DNA from: Echeneis naucrates
Taxonomy: Eukaryota > Chordata > Actinopteri > Carangiformes > Echeneidae
Length of the DNA stretch: 64,000 bases
Assembly (NCBI RefSeq): GCF_900963305.1
Contig: NC_042532.1
Coordinates: 8,775,207-8,839,206, forward strand
Direction: 5' to 3'
The notes beneath the pieces are model-generated. The model was not told the DNA's origin. It searched no databases and saw only the letters and a program-made list of their open reading frames with translations. The translations under genes and the position numbers were made by a program. The first letter of the stretch is position 1, and each line of letters begins with the position of its first letter. Positions 33,303 through 45,968 of this stretch are shown here, in pieces.

Positions 33303-36300
33303 TTACGATAAGGCCCTCAGGAACTCGTTTAAACCTTTGTGGACATTGGCAGACTGGGAGGCAGCACACTCGCTCAGGCTGGAACCCATCTGGGCATAAA
33401 GAGCTTGGCACAGGTTGGCAGTAGCCCCCCTCACACTTCCGCTCCGGCCATGAATGGTGCCACTATGGGTAGAGGTGCCCAAGAGGTGCCACAGCAAGGG
33501 CAGCACTTTCTGCTCTACCACCTGGGGTTTTCGAGGGTATAGCTGTGTCACAAGATCTGGATATAGAATGAGAAGTGAATGAGACGAATTGGTCTGACAC
33601 AAAAACAGGTCAGACAGCAAAGCTCAGACCTTATTACAGCGTTCAAAATGATCATAACAGACATCAAATCAAATCAAATCAAATCAGATTTATTTGTATA
33701 GCGCCAAATCATAACAAAGTTACATCAAGGCACTTTACATATAGAGCAGGTCTAGACCAAACTCTTTATAAATTTATTTATAAATACCTGCAACTTTTTC
33801 AATACCTGCAACTTTTTCAATAAGATCCACCTTCGCCTTGCCACTTAAAAACTGAGCCTTGGTGCAGAATGGCTGAAGAAGGAGTATGTTATCTGTCAGG
33901 GAAAAAAAGAAAAGTAGAATATCAAACAGAAGTCTTTGATTACACATCATATTTCTCCAATGCTATAAATATTCAACTGCTTGAGGTGAGTACCAAGATT
34001 TAAGATAAGTGCATTAATGGCCCCAATAGCAGCAGAGTAGATGGCATTGTTCTTAGAGTTGAGATGATTGTCCGCGATTGCTGGGACCAGGATGTTGACC
34101 ACTTGGGACAGGTTGTCCTTCATCAAGTGGATGATTTTCTGCAGTGACTCAAGGGCATACAGATTGACCTTGCTGTTGGATTCTTGCAGCCTGCCCTTGA
34201 AGGCATCAAACACCTGGCAGAGGAAGAGAGTTTTCTGAGTGTTGATAGCAGAATTGATAAGGTGAATGCAAGATTGAAGCAATGTCATTCTTCCACTCAC
34301 TGTCACTTATTCCTGTTTCATAAAGAAAGGCAAAACGCTATTCAGGAAATGGTAGGGTTATAAATCATATATAATCTCTTGACTGGTATTTCATTTGTTT
34401 GCACCAAATAATTTTGAAAGAGTGGCAGCCAAGTAGAAAAGAGCCAATGTCACTTTGCCAACCACGGTTCTAATGTCATCATTCAACTCTATCACTCACT
34501 CAGCATGCACTGGTACTGACCGGAAATATACTATTGATAACCATGTTGGGGTTGTGCTGGCAGTCAGCCACTAGCTGGTCGATTCCCTTGATCCTCTCTC
34601 TGAAGTCCTTTGAACCTAGCAGACCTGAGATCTGCTTGATGTATTCAGTCTTGTCTGCGATACTCTGTGTCTGAGATCTGCAGCTGTAATGACTACTGGA
34701 TTCCCTTTGGATGACAAAGAATAAATCAGGTGGTTGATCTTATTAAATCTGTGAGTTGGGTATGAATAAATTACTTATGACTTGCATTATTCACTATGTG
34801 AAAGTAGCTGCTTAAAAGTGCTTGATATTCACACTCACCTGTTGTTCTGTTGGAGGGGCTCCCTGGTGAGAGATGAGGCTCTGACTGTACCACTACCTGG
34901 TAAAGAACGGCGGCCCCGGGCTGACTGGGTGTCTTGGGGGATGTCACCAAGACCCTAAAATAAACAACAATGTCCAGGTAAGATGTGAATGTGGCATTCA
35001 AGAAAAGCATCAATATTCGAAACACAGAGGATCAAATGCTGCACCTTTGTCTTGAGAACATAGACAGTGTCTCTGACAGTTAGTAGGTCTTTGGTGGGGA
35101 TATATTTCTCCAGGATCTTGTCGAAGTCAGGGTGGGATGAAAGAGACAGCAGCATTCGACGACCAAAGTACCTGTGGGTTTAATTGTTGTAATAACTCAG
35201 GCAGTGATTGTGACTTGACCACTGATTGATCACTTATAATTTTTCAGTAGTAAACTTAGTTTTTTGGTGGTGGAACGAAATTGAATGGTGTAATTATAAA
35301 AATCATCTCATAATTATAACAATTGTAAATACTTAAAACAAACACATTTAGCAAAACAAAAGTCTCTCACACCTGGCTTCCTGTGAGGAGTCTTGTGCAA
35401 GCTTGGTGACAGCCGGTAAGATTCTGTCAGTAAGATCTTTACCCCCAGAGAGGAGACGGGCAGCACCAACTTTCTCTACCAGATGGGTCAGATGCTGAGC
35501 AGTGCATTTTCTCACCACTGCACTGAGGTGACTATCAGAGGGAAAACCAATTCAGCAATCGTATTTTAAAAAAGAGCAACGCTCCCCACAAGAGTTGCAA
35601 AATTTAGCTTTGATATAACAACAATTCACTGTGTATGCATGCATACAAACCTGAGTCCTCCGGTGAGTAGAGCATTGATGCCACGAGTAGGGGTGCAGTG
35701 CTGCACCATGCAACCCAGAGCTGCATCAACATCCTGCCTCATGAAAGCATTACTCTCCCCAGCCTTCTGCAGTAAAGCTTTGACTGTCCCCTCCAGCTCC
35801 TGGTCCATGGCCTTCTGCATGTGGGTGTACAGATCACCCAGAGTACAAACTGCGACCCTGGAGACACCTGAACGCAGGTTTTTGACCTGAAGGGGATGGA
35901 CATCAGTCATACTTTCATTCCTTCATTCATTCAGCTTCAACCACTTATCCGTTTTCGGGTCATGAGTCATTCATACTTTACAGCAGTAAACAACAGGATT
36001 TGGACAGATGTTACAAAGACTGACAAAAAAGTTGTAAGAATTTTACAATAATCGCCAATATGTTCTGTATAATTACTGAAATACTGACAAATGAAATTGA
36101 CCTGCAAAATAAGATGTTTACATTTAGAGCAGCTTCTCTTGTTCTAATCATGTCAGCTAGTGATATGAAAACACGTGAAATGATGTGGGAATGTTACACA
36201 AAAACAATACCACCTCTTGTATGAGAGACAGGCAGACATCATGAAGCCTGGCTTGTAGTATGTCTGAGTGGTAGTGGGCCAGAGAGCGCAGGAATGTCAG

Positions 36301-39300
36301 ACCCTCAATCTTCTTTTCCCTGTATTAAAAACAGAAAGAGTTGACAGCTATTTCTGTCTAGGCTTTTTCAACAAATTTTGAGATATTTCTTCCTGTTAAA
36401 TATGATGTGCTGAAAGTGGCTGAGCATTGCAAAGGGTATAAATGTATAGATTTATAATTTTATTACAAAAATATCACAACATTTGGGATGACAGTTATTT
36501 CAAGCAGAATTGATGCTATTCTTCATATTCTACATATCCATATATAAGTCCCCTAGATTTGAACTGTCTGTATGATGTATTGAGTGTTTCTCACCAATCC
36601 TCAGAGCTCAACAGGTTCAAGCTCTGTGCCAGCGCCAGATCGGGTTTGGAAAATGAGCAAAGCTCCACAGGCTCTGAGAGATTTTTCTTGTAGCCTATGG
36701 TGCCAGGGGACAGCTCATCTAAATAGCCAATCAGACACCACACACACACACACACACACAAAGATTTGGTTTCATGTTACATCTCTATTAGCCTGAAAAC
36801 AAGTCGCGTGTGGGTGGCAGTGCATTAACAGTAGATTGTCAAAACACAGCAATGTGGCACATTAACCAAAGCAACCATCTTATTCACCCATGCTCTGATG
36901 GCTCTGGCTGTCTAATTAATGTACCAGCATTTTCCATCAACAAAGACCTGTTAAAGCATGAGTTCATCTATTTATACTGCAGTGAAATAGCACCAAATTA
37001 CAAGCTAGGGTCAGTAACAAATGAAAGATTAGACTGCACAACATAATAAAAGATGCAAAGGTAAATTTTATAGTTTATAAAAACAGAGCATGCAGCCAAA
37101 ATAATCCTAGTGTTCTGAAGACCACTAACCTGAGCTATGTGACAGCGAAGGACGGGTTCTGCTGAGACTAGGAGCCCTCCTAAGCCGTGAAGGGTTTTTA
37201 GGATTGGGGGGAACTGTTGGGGGGCTTGGCTGGTGGGGTGGTGTGAAGCACTTGATGGGGCTTTGTGGTCCTGGCGGACTTACAGGGCTGTTTGGGCTGA
37301 TAGGAGACTCATCAGAGAGAGGGTCTGCTTTTGCTGAAGTGAGCGTGCTCCCATTTAAATGTGGATCTACAACACATAGTGTCAACATTTCAAGGCTGTA
37401 CCACTTCCAGCTTCATTTAGTATTAAAAAAGTAAATAAAGTAATCTCAATATGTATTTCAACCACTAAAAGGTTGTAAGTTAACTTTTTTTTAAATTCAT
37501 AAAAATCAACAATTGCCTAGAAATTCCAAATTTTTGTTCAAGATTTTTTAAGTTTATCTTGCCTTTCATAATTAATGCTCCGTTCTTCTCTGTAGGTGAA
37601 TCAGACAGCATCTGTCTGACACGGTGACGAATATTGTCATGTTTGTTTTCTTCTGCCTGACCAGATTGCCCTTTTTGCTGATCCAGACACTGCTGTTGCA
37701 TCCTGTCCTGGCTGAACCGAGCATTCTTCACCCTCTCCTACACATCACATTCATAAAAAACACACCAGGTGGTACTTTGATAACTGTGAACTTCTATGGT
37801 GTACATTTTACCAGTTGATAAAGTGTGACTCACTTTAAGCTCATTGCATCGTGGGCTAGTATTGCTGTCTATGTGACTGCCAGACAGAGCATGGCTGTAG
37901 GTGCCAGCTGAAGGATCAGTGGGGGGTTTGGCCACCAATTCTCCCTGCTTAAATGACAAGGCGACTGCTGGACGGCTGGATATTACATTGGCACACATCC
38001 CTGAGGAGCATGGAGAGGATATTTGCTGGTAACTTAAATGAGTAGTTGTAAGGCAGACATGACAGTGTGCACTGCTAAGAGAGTCAGAACTATTTCATTC
38101 TTGAAATAAACCATGTTACCTTCAAGACTGTTGTAACAGCACTGAGGTAAAAGACTAGTTGAGTAGGCACCCAAAATAATGGACAACAGACGAATGGTTT
38201 ATCCCATTTACAGACTTACCTCTTCCGATGACTCCTTCGGGCATGTCTGTGCATGGGGAATTCCTGCTGCTGGGGCTCTGTGTCCCTGAAGATCGAAGGA
38301 GATGTTTCAATGATTGATTTAATTGTTTCAACAAAAGCATTTTTATCTGGTGAATCCAATGTCACTACTAGCTGACCTTTGGCAGGCTTAAGACTTCTGA
38401 CAGTTTCACGAATGGCAGGTTGGGCTGATCCTGTAGGCTCCTCCATTTTACTTGTTCCGTTGGAGTAAGTGACTCTCTGCCCAACAACACCCACTTCAGA
38501 TGATAAATCACTTCTCTGAGGTAATCCTTGACAAAGCAATATATAAAGCTGTAAATATGTTACAACCCAATGCAACTGAATATGCAAAAATGTTTAATTC
38601 CTTTCATACCTTGAAGGCTGCTGAAGTCCATGGACACAGAAGACCTCAGTTTTTCAGAAGGCATTCTTGTGATGCGGGGTTTTATTCCTGAAGAGGCAGA
38701 GCTTCCAGGACTGTTGATAGATGTGACAAAACTGCTCAATAAGGTTCACACTCATCTTGTCTTAACTTATTAGTTTTACCTTGTTACCAAATCTGTGAGA
38801 AGTTTAGACTTTAGACTTTATTTATCCCACTTATGGTAAATTTGGTCGTTATAGCAGCAACCACAGGTATAGAAATACAAGAAATATAAATATTAATCCG
38901 ATCATTTCCTCAACATAGGTTATAAATATTAAGCTTATATGATATTCATAAATCACTACTGCTGAAACATTGACATCATAACATAATATCAATCAGAGCT
39001 TTTTCACCTTGTTTTGATGCCATTGGAGCTAGAGTTGGCGACTGAGCCAAAACTGGAAAGACCACTTTCACTGGCTGAGCTGGTAAGCTTTGGAGAGGTG
39101 TGTGATGGAGACTCCAGCCCGAGGTCTAACCTCATAGCAGAGTCCGGGCTGTCTGGGTCTGGACTGGTGAGGCTCACTTTGGCCCTCTTCTTGGCAGCAC
39201 TATTACGCACTGACCGCAGAGATTTCAGCATCTGTAAGGAAAGCACATTCACATGTGACTATGAAAAGTAATGTTACTAATGAAGCCAAACGTTGTGAGC

Positions 39301-42300
39301 ACTTACATCCTTATCATACAGTATTATACCTTAGACTCAGAACAACAGGCTGAGGGTACATGTTGAAACTTTCAGTGTGCCACATTTTCTAACAAAGCCT
39401 TAATGAGAAAAAAATAAATAAAGGTTTGCTGACCTCATGCATATCAAGAGGATCATCTTCTTGGTCCTCATTCAAACTGTCAGAGACCAGATGAAGGCTC
39501 TTTTCTAGCTGGTTATTCTGAGGGCTGCCTGGAGAATTGGACTTTTGGCAATTATGAGAGTAGGTATGCTCAACTGGAGGGACCACTGGTGAGATAGAAA
39601 AGGTTGCCCTGGAGCTGCTTAGAGCCCGGCGGAATGATAAAGTGGAGGAAGAACTCACAAGGGAAGCACGCAGAGGCCCGGGAGAACATCCGCTAGAGAG
39701 ATGTTCTGCTGGAGGAAGTAGGATCAGAAAACCAAAATGATGATGCACTGTAGAGATCAACAAATATTGACTATAGAGTTATTAATAGTTACCCTTTGCT
39801 GTGCCAGCAGTGTTTCTCCAGGGGCTGGTGTCACGTTGGTGTGGGCTGTTTTCTCTCTTGTTGGGCCAAGTGTTGGACATGGACAGGGATGGGTCTCTGT
39901 GGCGGCGGGACAGTGTTGGAGTAAGCATGCTTCCTGGGAGTGTGGCCAGTGGGTAGGAGGGGAGGAGGAAGAGGCCAGGTGTGGAGGGGTTAGAGGGGAG
40001 GGAAAAAGTGCGCTCAACGCTGGGGTTCCTTGCAAGCATGCGCCCCTTTGGTGCCACTGTGAAAAATTATATTCACATGTAAGGAACCATGAAATAACTG
40101 GATGTGATAAATGTAGCAAGGTGGAGCAATGATTTACATGTGGGTGAGGATAAATCTCAACCTCTTTATTATAGCGATAGGAGCCAATCGTTTCAGGATA
40201 GTAACTTCTTACCGACATCTGGGTCTGAGAGGTTGATAGTTTTGAAAATTTCAGGGTCTAAATTGAGGCTTCCGCTTCTCCGGAGACGAGCAGGGGACTC
40301 TCTCCTTCTGGAAGACTGTGGCTTTTGAGGTTCTGAAGAACCTAAATGTAAAGAGTATTTTGCCATTTTGATTATAAGGCAAACAGATTTGGAAAATCAC
40401 TCAAATAATAATAAACTTGACAGAACTAATGCTTTTTTCAACCAAAATAGAAAATGTAAAGAAAAATGTATCTCAGATGTCAACTGAGGTCTGAGGGTAT
40501 TGAACAGATCTGATCCATCTCTGCATTTTAATTTACACTGGGGTAAGTACCTCAGGACTTAAAAAGCCTGGACATATAGAGAGGGGATTGCAAACAGCTG
40601 CAGCTACGAACTCTGGACATTTTTGTAGTAATATTACACGGGAGTGGAAAAATTTAGCAGGGCACACGACTGACTTTATAGTGTGTGGAAACCAACACCA
40701 GATTAAAATATTCTAGGCACGCATAAACTTGGAAATTTAGGACTAACATGTGTTGAAATAAAACATATTATAGTGGGATTACTGGAGTCGAGACTGTTTT
40801 TGACAATGACAAAGAACATTTGTTTTGCCTCTGAAGCAAATACCTGAGAAAATGGGAAACTATCAAGCTATGTTCTTTAGCTCATTTTTAGGTCAGAGAT
40901 AAAAAGCTAAAACTTGAGAACTAAACTGATGGCATAGTGTTCTCTTTGGGCATATTGTGAGTATGGTATCTGTCTTGTAACTTTGTTTATCAGAGGGCAT
41001 CTAGTGACGTGTGGTTTGATGACCCCACTGACTCAGCATACTAATCCAATTCAAAGATGCACTTATCTGAGTCCAGGTGATGTTGACCATGACGATCATT
41101 CAACTGTGTTTGTCACCTCACATGGTAATAAGGCCAGTATCATGTTGTGAGAAATAAAGTGGGAACTTACTAAAACTGGGGATGTAGGTGTCTGGACTCA
41201 GCCCCCTTGACAGGGGAAGAAAATCATCACAGGCAACCTGTGGATAGGAAATTATTTGTAGAGAGAGAACAATAGAGATAAGTTCAGATAACCTACACAA
41301 CCTCTAACATAACAAGAGCTACAGTGTAATTCCATCCACTGGGCTGAACAAAGGGATGTAGCAGTGATTGGCCAGCCAAGACAAGGGACACTGGTCAAAA
41401 CTCAATGTATGTCAGGTCTGCTGTACTCATTAAAGTTTTACTGTCACCATGCAGCCTGCAACGCCTAAGTTAAGATGAAACAGATTTTTTCAACACTGCA
41501 TGTATCTCTGCCTCAGAATGAGGGTATGTTGCTGATCACCACTCGGTGCGGTTTCAATCAACATTACAGCTGTAAATAAGACATGTTTTACAAGCATAAC
41601 TCTGTGATATTTTCCAACTATGTTTCATGTCCCTTTCAGTAAGTGTACTGTGTGGAAATAAGGTTGCTGGGAAACGGACGCTGCTGTAAACACAGGGTTT
41701 TTCACATTGAGGCTCTCAACTGGATGACAGTTTCCAGAACAAATATGGTCAATTAACACCTCATGAGACAATGCTACTCATCCCAACCATTGAGTATTAA
41801 TAGAATAGAACTTATAGTAGCTTATGTTCAACAAATCATTCTATTTCATAATATTCCACAAGATAAAACAAAGAGTAAAAACTTAAGAAGGTTCCAATAT
41901 GGCTTAGTTATCACCAGAAATAAATGAGACTACAGAAAGTGAGCAGGATGGTGGATCCCACCTGTTCAGAGTATTTTCCACCAGTTGTGCAGCATGGCTG
42001 GTCATTCTGGTCATGGCTGGACGAAAAGCTGGACATCTCCCAAGGTAATTTGTTCTTCCCTTTACCTGCACTGACAATCCTCCTTTGAAGTGGAAGGTCA
42101 TCAGTGAGGGAGCCTAAGCTGCCATTGCTATGGAATCGGCCACAGTCCAGTTCAGTTCTGTGGCTTCGGCCACTGCTTATTCGACCCCCATTCATCACCC
42201 AATCCAGATCAGCTCCAGAACTAGACGACAATGATCGTTGCCCTGGTTTGGGAACCACTAAACCGTACTCCACCATCCCCTCTGAGGAGAGTTTTGGAAG

Positions 42301-43140
42301 GACATGCCTTGCTCGTCTTGCCTGTACAGCTATCATAAGGCCCTCTGCGTCCTCATTAAGCTCAACCACGTCCACAGCTTTCATCAGAGGCTCTTTTTTC
42401 CCTTTGTCGAGGCAATAGTCAAAAACAGCAAACAGCTCAAGGGTGGCATGGCGGACTTTCCGTTTGCTGTCTGCCAGACATGGTGCAACCTCAAAGCAAA
42501 GCTTGGGAATGTTGAAAGCTTTCCTAGGATGAGTGAGCATAGCTGCCATGATGATGTTTAGAACATCTTCCCGGACCCTTGAATTTTTATGTTTTAAGTT
42601 GCAGATTACAAGATCTAACACTTGTTGTGGTGCAACAGTTTTCATCAGCTGTCGAAACACATTCATGTATTCAGTCCTGGTGATGGCGCGGGTGTCCCCA
42701 AGGGCCTTGAGAGCCACTAAGACCAATTGTTTGAAATATTTGTCTGTATTCATATCCAGCTTCTCAATAAGTAAATTTAATACTTGTAAGGTGCTGTACA
42801 ACACTTTAAAATTACTGTCATCCAGAAGTCGAGGAAGAAAATTGATGAAGTCTTCAATACTGTCAGATGGAAGTGACTTAATGTCTACTTCTGAAAGGAT
42901 GTGTTTCAACTCTTCCACGCCATTTGTACGATTCTGGTAATTCTTTGGGTCCAGAAGTTGCTCATGTAACTCCTGGGAGATCAATCCTGGTATCATTATT
43001 GACGGTTTTATGGATGGGGTCAAATTTGAGAATCTAGTGAAGCAAGCACAATCCTCTGAGGACAATAGTATTCCTCCTCTTTGGTTAGTGATTTCATTAT
43101 GAGTGGTTGGTGATGGAGAACCACTCCAATGTTTGTCAAG
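33303..43140 (-). CDS. togaram1: TOG array regulator of axonemal microtubules 1 (start not resolved)
   Basis: TOGARAM1 binds tubulin through TOG domains and promotes axonemal microtubule growth in cilia; human mutations cause Joubert syndrome. Exons in transcript order are 43140-41962, 41237-41171, 40341-40213, 40056-39793, 39708-39434, 39231-39008, 38710-38610, 38526-38220, 38141-38120, 38025-37834, 37737-37563, 37366-37130, 36718-36595, 36319-36214, 35886-35651, 35531-35373, 35171-35045, 34954-34839, 34704-34521, 34213-33994, 33892-33806 and 33556-33303. Together they make 1,594 codons plus a stop. The first exon carries TOG2 (ISQELHEQLLDPKNYQNRTN to about residue 290). A long serine-rich linker follows, then the C-terminal TOG3 and TOG4 (from about residue 1058 onward). 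The 43140 exon opens in frame behind a good acceptor, so at least one upstream exon exists; the first in-frame ATG is at 42996. Human TOG1 has no counterpart in the window. One intron (after 37563) is GC-AG. Confidence 0.9.
33663..33782 (-). repeat. Fish retroposon 3'-end fragment with (TGATT)n-type tail
   Basis: On the minus strand the sequence reads through a GGTCTAGACC-containing segment, then GATTTGGCGCTATACAAATA, and ends in pentamer repeats of the TGATT type. This is a very common percomorph interspersed repeat; I cannot name the family with certainty. It sits in the last togaram1 intron, only a few bases beyond the splice donor. Confidence 0.6.
33783..33818 (-). repeat. togaram1: Perfect 18-bp tandem duplication across a togaram1 splice donor
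   Basis: Two identical 18-bp units (33783-33800 and 33801-33818, AATACCTGCAACTTTTTC on the plus strand) each contain a full GCAG|GTATT donor on the minus strand. The donors give exon ends at 33806 and 33788, which differ by exactly 18 nt and keep the frame. Confidence 0.9.
35915..35966 (-). repeat. 3'-end fragment of a tRNA-derived SINE (V-SINE / Mermaid-DANA type)
   Basis: The minus strand reads CGGATAAGTGGTTGAAGC and then TGAA repeats. This is the 3' end and tetranucleotide tail of the same SINE family seen full-length at 59208-59576. The rest of the element is missing. It lies in a togaram1 intron. Confidence 0.6.
36736..36761. repeat. (CA)n microsatellite in togaram1 intron
   Basis: About 12 CA units lie shortly upstream (in transcript terms) of the 36718 acceptor of togaram1. 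Confidence 0.9.
38800..38890. repeat. Probable interspersed-repeat fragment
   Basis: The sequence has a doubled TTTAGAC motif followed by TTTATTTATCCCAC and AAATT, resembling the termini of common fish retroposons. The family is not assigned. It lies within a togaram1 intron. Confidence 0.35.
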
Positions 43141-44959
43141 CTGTGAAAGTAAAACAGAGAAAGATTAACACCAGAAGAGGACATGACTGAATACATTCCC
43201 ATTAGCAGAGAGCAGCATGGGGACAGCATCAGTAATCATGTATCTGAACATGTTACAACAACGCGTTATTGGTCGTCAATAACGTGATCGATCACTGTGA
43301 ATAACTGTATATTATAGGGGGCATGGACACAACCACTTGTGGCTGTCAGGTGCGGCAGTGATCAGCAAACCACCATAAATAGCCTATGATGCGCTTTGCT
43401 GCGATTATTACCTGATAATAAAACGTTAGTTACAACAAGGTGTGTCGACTGGAGTCAGTTACTGAGGCACTGAGTAGTGTCTTCAGTGGGCTCACGATCA
43501 GTCCCTGGTTGTGTGTTACCCGTTAGCAGCCTAATTAGTTAGCTAGCTCACTGCAAGAGAGCTCGGAAGGTGCTAAGCTAACTCGCTACTCGGCTGTTTG
43601 TGTTTGTGGTTAGAGGCTCGCCGGACTGCAGAAGTTGGAAAAACAAGCAGAAAACAGACCTTGCATTTCTTCTGGTCCTCTTCGGTGACGCTCGACGAGA
43701 CTATACACTGTTACGTCGTCCAAATTTCACTGTCATGCAGCGTCGGCTGCGGTTTTATCAAGCGGTGACATTTTCACTGGTTATTTAAGCTGGTGTGCGG
43801 AGTGTGGAGTGTTGGGCAGCCACAGAGGCATTCACACAGAGAGGAGCACACACACACACACACACACGCACGCACGCACGCACGCACGCACAACACACAA
43901 GAATAGACACACAGCGAGGCAGCAAAATGGCGAATACAAGTCGCAAACTGAGCGCTTCCATGGTGACGCGTTGTTCCAGGCTCCTCCAGGCGGCATCATC
44001 AGCGTCATTATCACACGGGCTGGGATGAAACGTCCGTGGAAAATCCTCCACAAACATCACAGGATTACCTGTAAAAAGTCGCTTCAAATGCTATAGAATT
44101 TGGTTTTTACTTATATGTGTATTTTTAGTCACGCGCGCAATTAAATTTCGTTAATAATAAAAAATAAGAAAAAAAAAAACCCAAATCCACACAACAAAAA
44201 ACTAATCGATGTTTAGGGGCTTGTGTGTGTGGTACAATTTAATGTCACCTTTATTATGTATGTCATGATAATTGCGCCTATTATATCGCATTGTGATGTA
44301 TAATGTCTATTTTTATTATAGCAATGAATCGATTCATGCCTCAACTAAAGTGATGGAAAAAGCGTTTAAAAGTGAAAGGGATGACTAAACAAAGCACATG
44401 TCCTGACTTCATTTTTTTATTTTTTCAATCTCAATCTCAGGAACTGTCTCTTTTTAGTTGTACTCCACCACTGAATAATTATGCAGTTATGTGCTGATGA
44501 AATGTGAGGCATTGTTATAGACATCACTTGTATATACATTTGTTTAAACTGGAAGTATCTGGACCAGACGTAACAGTAACATGTTGGTTACACATTAATG
44601 CATCAATAATATTTTTTTAGCAGTAAACGGAAGAAAAATATTTCTAGCAGTTTATAGGAGTTTATAGGAGTTTTAATGAGTAAAATTAACTTCTTGATCG
44701 AATTCCTTTTCATTTATACTTCATTTTGAATCTTCTCATTATAAATAGATTTGAACTTTTTTACAATTGCTTGGGAATCATGTTCTCTGTTATAGGGTAG
44801 CAGCTGTGTGTACTTGATGTTCTTATTTCCTCGCGTTAGGACACATAACACTGATTGGCTTGTTGCTGGCTTGCATGGAGGCTGTTTTATTTTGAAAGCA
44901 GCGGAAGTGTGCGTGCAGGCTGATAGCTGGCTGCTATAAGAGCTCCTCGGCAGCTCTCG
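43141..44959. promoter_or_regulatory. Interval between togaram1 (-) and klhl28 (+): leader exons and bidirectional promoter
   Basis: The togaram1 leader exon(s) must lie here, because the first clear exon begins at an acceptor at 43140. Possible minus-strand donors are seen near 43412 and 43521, but none can be chosen confidently. The middle is CpG-rich around 43500-44050 and then AT-rich to about 44800. An inverted CCAAT (ATTGG) lies at about 44854 and a TATAAG at 44935-44940, just before the klhl28 leader. Human TOGARAM1 and KLHL28 are also head-to-head. Confidence 0.5.
43847..43891. repeat. (CA)n/(CGCA)n microsatellite
   Basis: About ten CA units run straight into about six CGCA units. 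Alternating purine-pyrimidine sequence of this type is prone to adopt Z-DNA. It lies in the CpG-rich part of the togaram1/klhl28 promoter interval. Confidence 0.9.
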
Positions 44960-45089
44960 GCTCGGTTGGCAGTGGGTTGTTTTCCTGATAGCCGCCCGGG
45001 GTCCTCACTCGTCGCCCGCCGAAGTGAGCTACTGCAAAATCTGTCAGCGTCGTTATATAGCGGCAGACCAGACGGATTACACATTACAG
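44960..45089 (+). other. klhl28: Untranslated first exon of klhl28
   Basis: GC-rich sequence just downstream of a TATAAG motif ends at ATTACAG|GTTTGT (exon end 45089). The acceptor at 45968 lies directly before the klhl28 start codon, so all 5' UTR must come from an upstream exon. This is the best candidate. The left boundary is approximate. Confidence 0.5.
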
Positions 45090-45968
45090 GTTTGTTTATC
45101 TCGGTCTGCCGATAAGGAAACGTCACCTGGCAGCTAGCTGTAACGTCACGTTTTGTATCTGTCAGCCATGTTACTGTATATCAATCAATGATGCAGTTAG
45201 CCACAGTAACCGTGTTTATTTTTAGCAGCTAACCTGCGCTGACTGCAGTGCAATGGAAAAGCGGGGTATTGGCACTGTGTATTTGCTGGGGCTGAACATT
45301 GGTGACACTACGATGGTGACAGGGTTGTTGATGTAATTGTCAATTGTGTTTCCGTGGACATATGTGTCCGCACAAGCCAAGCTGTTGGAGATTTTTAAAG
45401 TGTGTTAGCGCATAAGCTGTCTGCTGATGGAAAGCTAAGGTCTGCTAGCGAGTTTTGATCTGAACATGTTCTCCGTTTAGAAATCAAACCAAGGCCCCAG
45501 TCAGCAAACTAAGGTTTAAAGTAATTGTGACTGGATGTCATGAAGCACAAATGCAGAACAGCGTCAAGGTTTAGAGTTAACCGGGAAAATATATGATTTC
45601 TAGCCAATGCAGCTGGTTAACCTTAAGCATACTTAGCGTTGGATTAAGGAGATCATGTTTTTTTTTTCTCTCGCCCCGTTGAGTGCTTGCAGAGCGGGTT
45701 GTAATGACTGCTGTGTTACTTCAAAACATCCCTGAAAGCATCATAGGTTCAGATATGTGTCCGCCGTGCGCTGTATTTACGTCACATTGCACGGGCCTAC
45801 GTGTAATTGACTATTCTGGCTGTAGTCTCGTGGACAGGATGGCAACTGGTTCATTTCTGGATGTTACAGTGTTTCCATTGGCTGGCAATCACGTCAGTTA
45901 TTAATCAGAAGATCAGGCTTATCCTTTGCACATTGCCATTGCTCTGAGTTGTGGCTCTCTGCTCTCAG

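Noticed and set aside
33303-43140. CLASP/XMAP215 (CKAP5) assignment for the TOG-domain gene
   Set aside because: The SQELHEQLLDPKNYQNRTN-type TOG2 start, the C-terminal TOG pair and the klhl28 neighbour fit TOGARAM1, not CLASP or CKAP5.
43785-44087. 100-codon minus-strand ORF near the togaram1 5' end
   Set aside because: Much of it is Cys/Val/Arg sequence translated from the CA/CGCA microsatellite. It has no resemblance to TOG1 and no clear donor that joins it to the 43140 exon.
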